Source: Hymenobacter cellulosivorans | Lineage (GTDB): Bacteria; Bacteroidota; Bacteroidia; Cytophagales; Hymenobacteraceae | Direction: 5' to 3' | DNA: 64,000 bases | NCBI RefSeq assembly: GCF_022919135.1 | Contig: NZ_CP095049.1 | Span: 2,980,501 to 3,044,500 of the forward strand | Part shown: piece by piece, positions 35,201 to 42,095 of the stretch | Layout: every line of letters begins with the position of its first letter | How positions within the stretch are numbered: position 1 is the first letter of the stretch | Made by a program: the position numbers and the translations under genes | The notes under the pieces: model-generated | Told to the model about the DNA's origin: nothing | What the model saw: the letters and a program-made list of their open reading frames with translations, nothing else | The model's database searches: none

Positions 35201-35418
35201 TCGACGCCGTTGATGGACTCTTCCAGCGACGGGGCCACCGAGCGCAGTAGGGTTTCGGCGTTGGCGCCGGGGTAGACGGCCGTTACCTGCACCACCGGGG
35301 GCGCAATGTCGGGAAACTGCTGGAGCGGCAGCTTCCACAAGGCCAGCGCGCCCATAATCACCAGCAGAATGGAGATGACCGTGGCCAGCACGGGCCGCTC
35401 AATAAATACTTTGAACAT
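32230..35418 (-). CDS. RND efflux transporter permease (HAE1 family)
   Basis: A 1062-residue inner-membrane proton-driven multidrug pump. It starts MFKVFIERPVLATVISILLV (TM1) and has 12 TM segments in two repeats with two large periplasmic domains. TM4 carries the proton-relay D-D pair in LALVLAIGIVVDDAIVVVEA. Other AcrB/MexB features are FPDIAPPVVQVTAVYPGANA, SISLALPAG-type segments (SMALPAGASLDRTNQIAAQI) and the C-terminal ALNASASRLRPILMTSLAFV. Length and order are full. It lies between its adaptor and outer-membrane genes in one operon, probably repressed by the ArsR protein upstream. Confidence 0.97.
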   Translation of the reverse strand: MFKVFIERPVLATVISILLVIMGALALWKLPLQQFPDIAPPVVQVTAVYPGANAETLLRSVAPSLEESINGVEHMMYMSSTASNDGSLVISVNFQLGTDPDQAAVNVQNRVAQATSQLPAEVVQQGVTVAKQQNSLVVILNLYSEDPKQYDQTFLTNYAQINLVPELKRIPGIGSAALFGGNRAYAMRVWLKPAQLASYNLTPAEVMAAIQANNLEAAPGRLGESSQEAFEYVIKYKGKRNQPADYENMVLRANVDGSMLRLKDVARVEFGAATYNGDVRIDGKPGINVGIFQSAGSNANELQIAVAKAMQKLEKDLPKGVKQQTLYSTKTALDASIEQVEHTLIEAFVLVFLVVFIFLQDFRSTLIPAIAVPVAIVGTFFFMQLVGFSINLLTLFALVLAIGIVVDDAIVVVEAVHSKLEAGAHSVKKATAHAMREITGAIISITLVMAAVFLPVGFMDGSTGVFYRQFAFTMAIAIIISAVNALTLSPALAALFLKHAPPDHDAEHPVPSTFKTRFFAGFNRSFERLTDRYVGSIKFLVRHKWVGLSGLVLVVVLTGWLAKRTPTGFIPSEDQGFVGISMALPAGASLDRTNQIAAQIEQQLQAMPAVASINLLSGFNILTSSNSASALTAFVILKPIPERGAVQDINAIMATMREKAATIKGADTFVFTTPTVPGFGNVEGLEMVLQDRNGGPLPKLGQVGREFIGELMKQPAIGMAFTSFRADYPQLEAEVDEVKAAQLGVSVQRVLQTMQAYFGSAQASDFNRFGKYYRVIVQADQPDRADLTALNGVSVKNDRGEMVPLRTLVRLKRVFGPETASRFNLFNSLTINAMPKPGYSTGDAIKAVEAVAERHLPSGYTYEFSGLTREEISSGGQSTVVFLMCIVFVYFLLAAQYESYILPFAVLLSLPAGMVGVFAAIGLADITNNIYVQVALIMLIGLLAKNAILIVEFALQRRRSGEPLVRAALNASASRLRPILMTSLAFVAGMLPMMRAQGPSALGNHSISIAAAGGMLTGVVLGLFLIPLLFVIFQRLNERLSGTPDRAARASHEPMPAHATAR

Positions 35419-35429
35419 GCTGTGCTGGA

Positions 35430-36584
35430 TTAATTCTGAGCGGATGAAGCCGTGGACTGGCTGGGCGCGGCGGCCACGCTCGGCTGGGTCGGCTGAATGA
35501 TCTGGCCTTCCTGCAAGTGGTCCACGCCTTGCAGCACAATCCGGTCCCCGGCCTTCACGCCCGCACGCACCAGGTAATTGGCGCCGCTCTTGCCCTCAAT
35601 GGTGAGGGCCCGGCGGCTGACGCGGTTGCTGTCGCCGAGCGCGTACACGAATACTTTGTCCTGCAGCTCGACGGTGGCCGCGGCTGGCACCAGCAGCACG
35701 TTGGGGTGCGTCAGGGGCAGCCGGATGGTGCCCGTGTTGCCCGAGCGCAGCAGGCCGTCGGCGTTGGCAAACGTGGCCCGTAGGGTAATGGCGCCCGTGG
35801 TGCGGTCAAACTGCCCGGCCACCACGTCCACCTTGCCCCGCGTGGGGTAGGTGCTTTGGTCGGAAAGCACCAGGGTGGCGGGCGGCAGCTGCTGGAGCTT
35901 TTCCTGGAGCGTGCGGCCCGCGTACTGGGTGCGGAAAGCGCTGAAATCGTCCTCGCCCAGGGCGAAGTAGGTGTGCACCTCGTGTACGTCGGAGAGCTGC
36001 GTCAGGGCCTGGGCATCGGTGGGACCAACCAGGCTGCCCGGTTTGGTTTGCAGCCGCCCCAGGTAGCCGCTGACGGGCGCCGTAATGGTAGTGTAACCCA
36101 GGTTGATGCGGGCACTGCTCACGGCCGCCTTGGCGCGCTGTAGGTTGGCCCGGGCCACGGTCAGGGCCGCCTGGGCCGTTTTCAGCTGCACCTCGGAGAC
36201 AACCTTGTTCTGCACCAGCGGCGCGTACCGGTCCACTTCCACCTGCGCGCTGATCACGGCGCCGGCCGCGGCCTGCTGGGCGGCCAGGGCGTTGTTGAGC
36301 TGCTCGCGGTAGGGCGCGTCGTTGATTTTGAACAGCGGCTGGCCTTTGCGCACCGCCGCGCCTTCCTCGACGAGGATGCGCTCAAGCACCCCCGTTACCT
36401 GCGGCCGGATTTCCACGTTCACCACGCCTTCAATCGAGGCCGGGTAGTCTTGGTACGTAGTTTCGGTGCCGGTGCGCACCGGGGCCACCGGCAGGGCCGG
36501 GGGAGCCACCGCTTGCTGCGGAGCCTGCTGCTCGGCGCAGCCCGCCAGCATCAGCGTGCCGGCCAAAAGAGAAAATACTTTCAT
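35430..36584 (-). CDS. RND periplasmic adaptor (MFP) lipoprotein
   Basis: A 384-residue membrane-fusion protein. MKVFSLLAGTLMLAGCAEQQ holds a lipobox (LAGC, Cys16), so it is lipid-anchored at the inner membrane. It contains a barrel-sandwich segment (VVNVEIRPQVTGVLERILVE), a coiled-coil hairpin (NALAAQQAAAGAVISAQVEV), a second lipoyl half (INLGYTTITAPVSGYLGRLQ) and beta-barrel/MP domains to DRIVLQGVDHLQEGQ. Its stop is 11 bp before the RND start, giving an adaptor-pump-channel order. First pump gene downstream of the 230-bp operator region. Confidence 0.95.
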   Translation of the reverse strand: MKVFSLLAGTLMLAGCAEQQAPQQAVAPPALPVAPVRTGTETTYQDYPASIEGVVNVEIRPQVTGVLERILVEEGAAVRKGQPLFKINDAPYREQLNNALAAQQAAAGAVISAQVEVDRYAPLVQNKVVSEVQLKTAQAALTVARANLQRAKAAVSSARINLGYTTITAPVSGYLGRLQTKPGSLVGPTDAQALTQLSDVHEVHTYFALGEDDFSAFRTQYAGRTLQEKLQQLPPATLVLSDQSTYPTRGKVDVVAGQFDRTTGAITLRATFANADGLLRSGNTGTIRLPLTHPNVLLVPAAATVELQDKVFVYALGDSNRVSRRALTIEGKSGANYLVRAGVKAGDRIVLQGVDHLQEGQIIQPTQPSVAAAPSQSTASSAQN

Positions 36585-36748
36585 GAAGTAGGAGCCCGTG
36601 AAGAAGGTTGGGCGCGTGGTTGAGCGTGAAGCAGGAGAGAGTAAATACCTTTTTTAATAAACAGATAATTATGAGCTTATGTGATAAGGTAAAAAAAAGC
36701 GCCTTGAAGGCTACCCGGATGCGGCTGCAAAGATATCGAACATAAATT

Positions 36749-36766
36749 CATAAGCAATTGATTATG
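36749..36766. promoter_or_regulatory. Candidate operator for the efflux operon
   Basis: CATAAGCAATTGATTATG, an 18-bp palindrome with one mismatched pair, in the AT-rich interval between the ArsR gene and the adaptor gene. A CATAAGC half-site recurs in reverse at 36675-36681 as GCTTATG. The location fits a repressor site, but which regulator binds is inference. Confidence 0.4.
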
Positions 36767-36816
36767 TTTCAAAAAAAGAAAAACCCGCTGCCGGGGCTAA
36801 CGGGTCAAGATGTTGC

Positions 36817-37104
36817 TTACTGGGGAGCAGAGCCTGGTTTGAGCAGTTGCAGAAAGTCTTCCAACTCCTTAAGTTTTTCCGCATTGATGGACATGCACAT
36901 GTTCCGACCTTCTTTATGCGACTCAATCAAGCCCGCCTCGGAGAGGGCTTTGAGGTGCTGGGACATCGAGGGCTGGCTGATGGGCACGTACTGAAACAAG
37001 TCAGCACACACCGTAATTTCTCCTTTTGCAATTTCCTGCAACAAGCGAAGACGGGTCGGGTCGCTGAGGGATTTGGCTAGCTTGACGAGGGACTTGGTAT
37101 CCAT
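36817..37104 (-). CDS. ArsR-family regulator (copy 1)
   Basis: A 95-residue winged-helix regulator from the Met at 37104 (MDTKSLVKLAKSLSDPTRLR); three more residues would result from a Met at 37113. The DNA-recognition helix region ISQPSMSQHLKALSEAGLIE and wing KEGRNMCMSI match copy 2. Cys33 (TVCADLF) and Cys70 are conserved between the copies. It is transcribed toward the RND operon, 232 bp ahead of the adaptor start, with palindromes on both sides of the gene (36749-36766 and 37129-37150). It probably represses itself and the pump. Inducer unknown. Confidence 0.9.
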   Translation of the reverse strand: MDTKSLVKLAKSLSDPTRLRLLQEIAKGEITVCADLFQYVPISQPSMSQHLKALSEAGLIESHKEGRNMCMSINAEKLKELEDFLQLLKPGSAPQ

Positions 37105-37128
37105 AGAAGACAAAGGTAAGCAATGTCC

Positions 37129-37150
37129 TTAACCCATGCGCATGGGTTAA
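37129..37150. promoter_or_regulatory. Perfect 22-bp palindrome upstream of ArsR gene
   Basis: Each half is TTAACCCATGC and its exact complement, with no mismatches or spacer. It lies 25 bp before the ArsR start at 37104, where an autoregulatory operator would overlap the promoter or leader. The sequence differs from the CATAAGC palindrome below the gene, so two different regulators may act. Confidence 0.6.
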
Positions 37151-37510
37151 TGCTTTGTAACCGGTAGCGTATTAAATTGGTTCTGGCTAGCGGTCTTAGT
37201 GGGTGCAGTTGAGAAATTACCCTTCTTAAACTGAATTGCCGCGTTTAGCTTCGGACAGTTTTGCTGTGCAAGCACTGGTCCTGCCGCGCGGGGATTATCT
37301 GAATGAGAAGTGAGGACGAAAGCCGGCCTGTTGAAATGGTCTTGACGTGCTGTTGGACAAATCGCCAACTAGCAGAACCCAGCCCATATGCCAGCTGGCA
37401 TCGTTGCCGGTAACGATTGCGCAAATAAGAAGGTGAGAACGAGCACCGGGCGGGGCAAGTGGAAGGTACTATTGAAGTATTGTTCCTGTGTCTCATCCAT
37501 TTGGCTTCTT
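37151..37510. other. Intergenic region before pectinesterase gene
   Basis: 360 bp between the divergent ArsR and pectinesterase genes. It holds both promoters. Short frames (a 73-codon - frame at 37147-37368) lack any recognisable content. No clear hairpin or repeat seen apart from the palindrome at its left edge. Confidence 0.4.
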
Positions 37511-40090
37511 ATGCAAAGTACCCTTGCTCGTCAGGTCCTTCCCATCCAATTCTGGGTGTTGGTCGGCTTTTTCCTGTTGGCTTTTCCCTTCGGGTCCTTC
37601 GCGCAGGCGTTCGACCTGACCGTGGCCCAGGACGGCACCGGCAATTACACCACGGTGCAGGCTGCTATTAACGCCGCCCCCACGGGCCGCACCACACCGT
37701 TTACCATCTTCATCAAGAACGGCAAGTACCTGGAGCGGGTGACGATTCCGGCCAATAAGCCATTTCTGCAGCTGATTGGGGAGAGCGTGGCCAATACCCG
37801 CATTGCCTTCAACCTGGCCAACGTGCCTTCGTTCCCCGGCAACACGTCCACCGTCATCATCAACGCCTCGGACATTACGGCGGTGAACATCACCTTCGAA
37901 AACTTCTGGGGGGAGTCGCCGCAGGCCCTGGCCATGTACACCACCGGCGACAGGATAGCCTTCAAGAACTGCCGCTTTCTGGGCGGGCAGGATACCGTGC
38001 AGCTCAACTCGCAGGCGGGTAACCGCACCTATTTCAAGGACTGTTACATCGACGGCGTGGTCGACTTCATCTTCGGCGCGGGCCGGGGCGTGTTCGAAAA
38101 CTGCATCATCTATGCCCGCACCCGGCGCGACGGTGGCCCAGGCGGCTACATCACGGCGGCCAACACCCAACCCGGGCAGCCCTACGGCTTTGTGTTCCGC
38201 AATTGTATCATCCCCGAAAACCGAGGCACGACGACCTACACGCTGGGCCGCCCCTGGCAGAACGACTTGGGCTCGACGTCCACCGACCGCTCGCACACCA
38301 AAGTGGTGTGGCTGAACACCACCATGGGCAGCTCCATCAAGCCCGTCGGCTGGCAGGTGTGGGACGCCGGCACCGTGACCAGCGTTATTCAGTACGCCGA
38401 GTATAAGAGCCGGGATTTCAGCGGCAGCCTGGTCAACATCAGCCAGCGCGTGCCCTGGTCCAGCCAGCTCGCCGATGCCGACACCGTGAACTACACCCGC
38501 GCTGCCGTGCTCGGCAACTGGAGCCCGTGCAGCGTATTGCCCAACTTCTGCGCTAGCGCGCCCGCCCCCATCGCCGTGTCGAATTTCCTGGCCCTGAAAG
38601 GCACGGCGACGGCGCCTTCCGTCCTGCAGTGGAACCTCAGCTGGCCCATCGGCGGCGTGCAGTACCAGCTGTTCCGCAGCAGCGTGCGCCGCGGTACCTA
38701 CGCCCCGGTTTACACCACCACGTCGACCGTTGCCACCAACATCAACTTCGGCACGACGGACCCTATCCCCACTCCGGGCACCACCTATTACTACTACGTG
38801 CGCGCTTCCAAGTCCGGCCTAGCTGCGCACGTGACCGATACGCTGCAGGTGTCGAGCACGCCCACCATCCTGACCATGGGCAGCTTCCAGGCGTTCCTGC
38901 AGGGTGGGAATCAGCCCTCGGCGGCGCAGAACCTCCTCGTCGGCGGCGAAAACTTGACGGCCGGGCTGGTCATCACTCCGCCCACGAGCTTCCAGGTTTC
39001 GGTCAATGGCGGCAACACCTGGTCATCAAGCGCCACCCTCACGCCCAGCACGAATGGTGTTGTGGCCAGTACCACCCTGAGCTTGCGCCTGAACGCCGCC
39101 AACGTGGGTACGTACACGGGCAGCCTGAGCCTCACCAGCACGGGCGCGGCAACCGTCAGCCTGCCCCTGAACGGCACGGCGCAAGCCGCCGCCTTGCCGC
39201 AGTCGTTTCCGCTGCTGTGGTGGACCATGGCCCGCACCAACCAGGACAGCGCCGCCGTGCGCAGCAGTGCCGTGACGGGCAGCGTACCAACGTTTCGCAA
39301 GTTTGTTAGCTCCTCAGGCTCCGCTGCGGCCACCATTCCGCCTTATTCCACCCGTTACGGCCAGGCGTTTGCCCCAGTGGCCGATGGGGGCTGGACCACG
39401 GCCCTCGGCGGCCCCGGTGGCAACCTGAACCGCACCTTCTATGAGCAGTTCACCGTGACACCCAGCGGCACGACGCCCGTACGGGTAGATTCGGTGTCGT
39501 TCACCTCCTACGTCACGGGCTCGACCAGCAACACGAAAATGGCAGTCGTATGGTCGCGCAGCGGCTTTGCTACTGACTCGGCCGACGTGAGTGGTGGCGC
39601 TGGCCCCGGTGGGTTGCTGCCCAGCACAGCCAATGCGAGCTTTACGACGCCGGTTTTCCTGGGCACGCAGACTGCTTACCGCCTGGCTTTTGCCGGTGCC
39701 AGCGGTACGACGTTACAGGCCGGACAGCGCCTCACGTTCCGGGTGTATTTTAGCTGTGGCTCCACGACGACCACGACCCGATTTTCGACCCTCAAAAATG
39801 TGCTGGTGAAAGGGGAGGCGCTGGTGGTAACCGGTATGCGCCGCGCTAGTACCACTTGGCAGCTGTACCCCAATCCAGCTACGGCACAGGCGTTGCTGGT
39901 GCATCCAATGGCCACGCAGGAATCCGCCATCACCATCTATTCCTCGATGGGGCAGCAGGTCGCCACCATTTCTTGTCCGGTTGGCAACCAACAGACCCTG
40001 CTTGACCTGCAGCACCTCGTCAGCGGCCAGTATTTAGTGCGCTATAGCAACGGCACCACGCAATTCACGGCCAAACTGCTCAAGCAGTAG
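37511..40090 (+). CDS. Secreted pectinesterase with T9SS sorting domain
   Basis: An 859-residue secreted enzyme starting at the ATG at 37511 (MQSTLARQVLPIQFWVLVGF), with a signal peptide ending at FAQA. Residues ~35-340 form a family-8 carbohydrate-esterase/pectin-methylesterase right-handed beta-helix. Visible are GNYTTVQAAINAAP, CRFLGGQDTVQL (catalytic D), DGVVDFIFGAGRGVFEN (nucleophile D) and TLGRPWQND (catalytic R). A fibronectin-like segment and a beta-sandwich region follow (about 370-780). The C-terminus is a T9SS type A domain (QLYPNPATAQALLVHP to FTAKLLKQ). It would demethylate plant pectin outside the cell. No pectate lyase is adjacent. Confidence 0.93.
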   Translation: MQSTLARQVLPIQFWVLVGFFLLAFPFGSFAQAFDLTVAQDGTGNYTTVQAAINAAPTGRTTPFTIFIKNGKYLERVTIPANKPFLQLIGESVANTRIAFNLANVPSFPGNTSTVIINASDITAVNITFENFWGESPQALAMYTTGDRIAFKNCRFLGGQDTVQLNSQAGNRTYFKDCYIDGVVDFIFGAGRGVFENCIIYARTRRDGGPGGYITAANTQPGQPYGFVFRNCIIPENRGTTTYTLGRPWQNDLGSTSTDRSHTKVVWLNTTMGSSIKPVGWQVWDAGTVTSVIQYAEYKSRDFSGSLVNISQRVPWSSQLADADTVNYTRAAVLGNWSPCSVLPNFCASAPAPIAVSNFLALKGTATAPSVLQWNLSWPIGGVQYQLFRSSVRRGTYAPVYTTTSTVATNINFGTTDPIPTPGTTYYYYVRASKSGLAAHVTDTLQVSSTPTILTMGSFQAFLQGGNQPSAAQNLLVGGENLTAGLVITPPTSFQVSVNGGNTWSSSATLTPSTNGVVASTTLSLRLNAANVGTYTGSLSLTSTGAATVSLPLNGTAQAAALPQSFPLLWWTMARTNQDSAAVRSSAVTGSVPTFRKFVSSSGSAAATIPPYSTRYGQAFAPVADGGWTTALGGPGGNLNRTFYEQFTVTPSGTTPVRVDSVSFTSYVTGSTSNTKMAVVWSRSGFATDSADVSGGAGPGGLLPSTANASFTTPVFLGTQTAYRLAFAGASGTTLQAGQRLTFRVYFSCGSTTTTTRFSTLKNVLVKGEALVVTGMRRASTTWQLYPNPATAQALLVHPMATQESAITIYSSMGQQVATISCPVGNQQTLLDLQHLVSGQYLVRYSNGTTQFTAKLLKQ

Positions 40091-40147
40091 CTGTCACTAG
40101 CCCTTCCACCCGCAGTCAGTCAGAACTAGAGCTGTACTCCAGTAATG

Positions 40148-40183
40148 AAAAAAGGCCCTTCACAGTATGTGAAGGGCCTTTTT
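40148..40183. terminator. Bidirectional terminator
   Basis: AAAAAAGGCCCTTCAC pairs with GTGAAGGGCCTTTTT across AGTAT. It follows the pectinesterase gene on the + strand and starts 3 bp after the tRNA 3' end on the - strand. Confidence 0.85.
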
Positions 40184-40185
40184 AG

Positions 40186-40257
40186 TGGTCGCGCTAGGAA
40201 TCGAACCTAGATCAAGAGCTTCGGAAACTCTTATACTATCCGTTGTACGACGCGACC
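40186..40257 (-). tRNA. tRNA-Arg (anticodon CCG)
   Basis: 72 nt fold into a full cloverleaf: acceptor GGTCGCG/CGCGACC, D-arm GTAC/GTAT around AACGGATA, anticodon arm AGAGT/GCTCT with loop TTCCGAA (anticodon CCG, decodes CGG), 4-nt variable region, T-arm CTAGG-TTCGATT-CCTAG, discriminator A. The 3' CCA is not encoded. A terminator follows at once. Confidence 0.95.
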
Positions 40258-40371
40258 AGTCCGGAGCGGATATGGGGCAAAAGTAGAGAGAAAAATATGC
40301 CCTGCCAAACGCAAAATGCATTTGTGGCTATTGCCAGCACAATAATTCTATTGAAGCCCAGCATAACCAAA

Positions 40372-40391
40372 TTCAGCTGAACACAGTTAAG
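40372..40391. promoter_or_regulatory. Candidate OhrR operator at ohr
   Basis: TTCAGCTGAACACAGTTAAG matches, at 14 of 20 positions and mostly by transitions otherwise, the reverse complement of the palindrome at 52121-52140 before ohrR. Flanking bases AACCAAA also agree with AACTAAA there. It lies 41 bp before the Ohr start. Confidence 0.45.
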
Positions 40392-40431
40392 ACAGGTACA
40401 CAACCGATTACTCGTCAACCAACACCTACCC

Positions 40432-40881
40432 ATGAAAAAGAATCTGTATACGGCCGAAGCTTCGGCCACTGGCGGCCGTAGCGGCCATGTGCGTTCCTCC
40501 GACAGCGTAATCGACATGGATATGTCGGTGCCTGAAGGGCTGGGCGGCAAAAAAGGCGCTACCAACCCCGAGCAGCTCTTTGCCGCTGGTTATGCCTCTT
40601 GCTTTCAGCAAGCCTTGATTGTCATTGCTGGCCGGGAAAACCTCAAGCTAAGCCCCGAAAGCACCGTGCAGTGCGCCGTAACGCTGTTTCAGGATGGCGA
40701 ATCGTATGGTCTGAGCGCTGTCCTGGATGTCGACCTGAAGGATATGGACCAGCAGCAAGCTTTTGGCTTGGTCAATAAAGCTCACCAAATCTGCCCGTAT
40801 TCCGTCGGCACACGCGGTAATATGGAAGTCGAGCTGAAAGTAGCCGGGCAAGCTGCTCCGGTAGCCGCCGACAAAGAATAG
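40432..40881 (+). CDS. ohr: Organic hydroperoxide resistance protein (Ohr/OsmC)
   Basis: A 149-residue thiol peroxidase. ATG start MKKNLYTAEASATGGRSGHV. The peroxidatic Cys is in AAGYASCFQQALIV and the resolving Cys in HQICPYSVGTRGN, both exactly as in Ohr, with the ATNPEQLFAAGYA motif. It reduces fatty-acid and other organic hydroperoxides with lipoylated proteins. A second Ohr lies at 51152-51586 with an OhrR regulator. This copy has a Lys/Ala/Glu tail (QAAPVAADKE) not seen in the other. A putative OhrR site lies upstream. A perfect 38-bp inverted repeat begins 2 bp after the stop. Confidence 0.95.
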   Translation: MKKNLYTAEASATGGRSGHVRSSDSVIDMDMSVPEGLGGKKGATNPEQLFAAGYASCFQQALIVIAGRENLKLSPESTVQCAVTLFQDGESYGLSAVLDVDLKDMDQQQAFGLVNKAHQICPYSVGTRGNMEVELKVAGQAAPVAADKE

Positions 40882-40882
40882 C

Positions 40883-40963
40883 TTTCCGCTAACTAGCTAA
40901 TACGTAAAAAGGTCCTGCTGGTGCTCAGCAGGACCTTTTTACGTATTAGCTAGTTAGCGGAAA
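40883..40963. terminator. Perfect 38-bp inverted repeat between convergent genes
   Basis: Left arm 40883-40920 and right arm 40926-40963 are exact reverse complements with a 5-nt loop GTGCT. The inner part (AAAAAGGTCCTGCTG and its complement) looks like a normal intrinsic terminator with T5. The outer 22 bp (TTTCCGCTAACTAGCTAATA and onward) extend the stem to nearly both stop codons. It would terminate both convergent genes, ohr and the transglutaminase-like gene at 40968. Confidence 0.85.
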
Positions 40964-40967
40964 TCAA

Positions 40968-41864
40968 CTAGTTTAAGCTAGTAGTACCAGGTGCCGTTTG
41001 TTTAGCCGCGTTGCCCACAAGCATTTCTACAGGGGTGGGGTAGAAGGAGGTGACAGAGTTTGTATAACGCATGCGGCGAATGGGGGTATCCCGCTGAAAG
41101 ACAGTGGGATACTTGGCGCCCTTGGGTACTAACATTACACTACTGGGTTGGGTTTTAACCCCAAACCGGTTGTCGAGTACCGTGTCGAAATAATACAGAT
41201 AAGGGCTGAGCCAGTTGAAATAGGTTTTGGCGCGCGTGTTGGAGGCTGTTTCGATTCGCAACCCTGGGTCGTCGGTAGCCAAGGCTTTCTGCATGTCGAT
41301 GACGTTGACGGGCTTGTTGTTAAGCAAAGGCACAACATCCCACTGCGCGTCCAACATAACCCATTTGCGTTGGTCCCGCAGCCACACTTCGGTAATAGCG
41401 TGACCAGCTCCCTCGCGGCGAGTTTCCGAGTCTGCCGTTTTGAGATACACCGCTCGGGCCGGCATGCCCATGGCCGTTAGTACTCCACTCAACACGATGC
41501 TGTATTCGATGCACTGAAAGTTATGACCCAGATCCGCGTCCTTCAGAATGGATAGTGGATCGGGCTTTTTGGCGCGCACGTGGCCATCATGCACCCAACG
41601 GTTATGAACCCAGGTACAGAGCGTACGGGCTTTATCGAGGTCAGTTGTTTGGCCGGCAACGATGTCGTTTAGAGCATAATTCTCACGCAGCGTTACCAGG
41701 TAGGGCTCGTCAGCAGAGCTAAACTGGAAAGTATACGAGGTCGGGTCGGCAGTTGTGGCAAATTCCAGAGGCTGGTTTTTTGTCACCGGACGCTGGGCTA
41801 CGGCGGGCGAACTTCCGCACAACACCGCCAGCAGGACCACTCCAGTCAGGGCCTTATACATCAT
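40968..41864 (-). CDS. Transglutaminase-like domain exported protein
   Basis: A 298-residue exported protein. Signal peptide MMYKALTGVVLLAVLCGSSP ending AVAQ. Residues ~75-190 form a transglutaminase-like/papain-fold domain with Cys in NFQCIEYSIVLSGVLTAMGM, His in EGAGHAITEVWL and Asp in WVMLDAQWD, the complete C-H-D triad. Such bacterial proteins are usually peptidases or cross-linking-like enzymes in the periplasm. No lipobox. Start may be Met1 or Met2. Stands alone; the intergenic region upstream is AT-rich with the palindrome TTACCAACTTGGTAA at 41983-41997. Confidence 0.85.
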   Translation of the reverse strand: MMYKALTGVVLLAVLCGSSPAVAQRPVTKNQPLEFATTADPTSYTFQFSSADEPYLVTLRENYALNDIVAGQTTDLDKARTLCTWVHNRWVHDGHVRAKKPDPLSILKDADLGHNFQCIEYSIVLSGVLTAMGMPARAVYLKTADSETRREGAGHAITEVWLRDQRKWVMLDAQWDVVPLLNNKPVNVIDMQKALATDDPGLRIETASNTRAKTYFNWLSPYLYYFDTVLDNRFGVKTQPSSVMLVPKGAKYPTVFQRDTPIRRMRYTNSVTSFYPTPVEMLVGNAAKQTAPGTTSLN

Positions 41865-42029
41865 GAGTAAAAGTTTGGGGCAAGTAGGCAGTACGTAAAA
41901 GAGGGTGGGAGAGGCAGGGTTCTAACGTGAAATAACAGCTTAGGTTTTTATGAGTCTTTATTGCATAAACAAGATTAATTTGTTACCAACTTGGTAATAG
42001 CATGGTAGAATCACATGTTTATGTAGCAT

Positions 42030-42059
42030 AAAAAAGCCCGCTCGGCTGGCGAGCGGGCT
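42030..42059 (-). terminator. Rho-independent terminator of sucC
   Basis: AGCCCGCTCG pairs with CGAGCGGGCT; A6 on the + strand gives a U6 run for the - strand transcript. 37 bp after the sucC stop. Confidence 0.85.
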
Positions 42060-42095
42060 CTGTAAATCGTTTCCGGCAGCCGGAAACGACCAGCT

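Noticed and set aside
37147..37368. 73-codon - frame upstream of the ArsR gene
   Set aside because: Overlaps the palindromic operator region; no recognisable content or ribosome-binding context.
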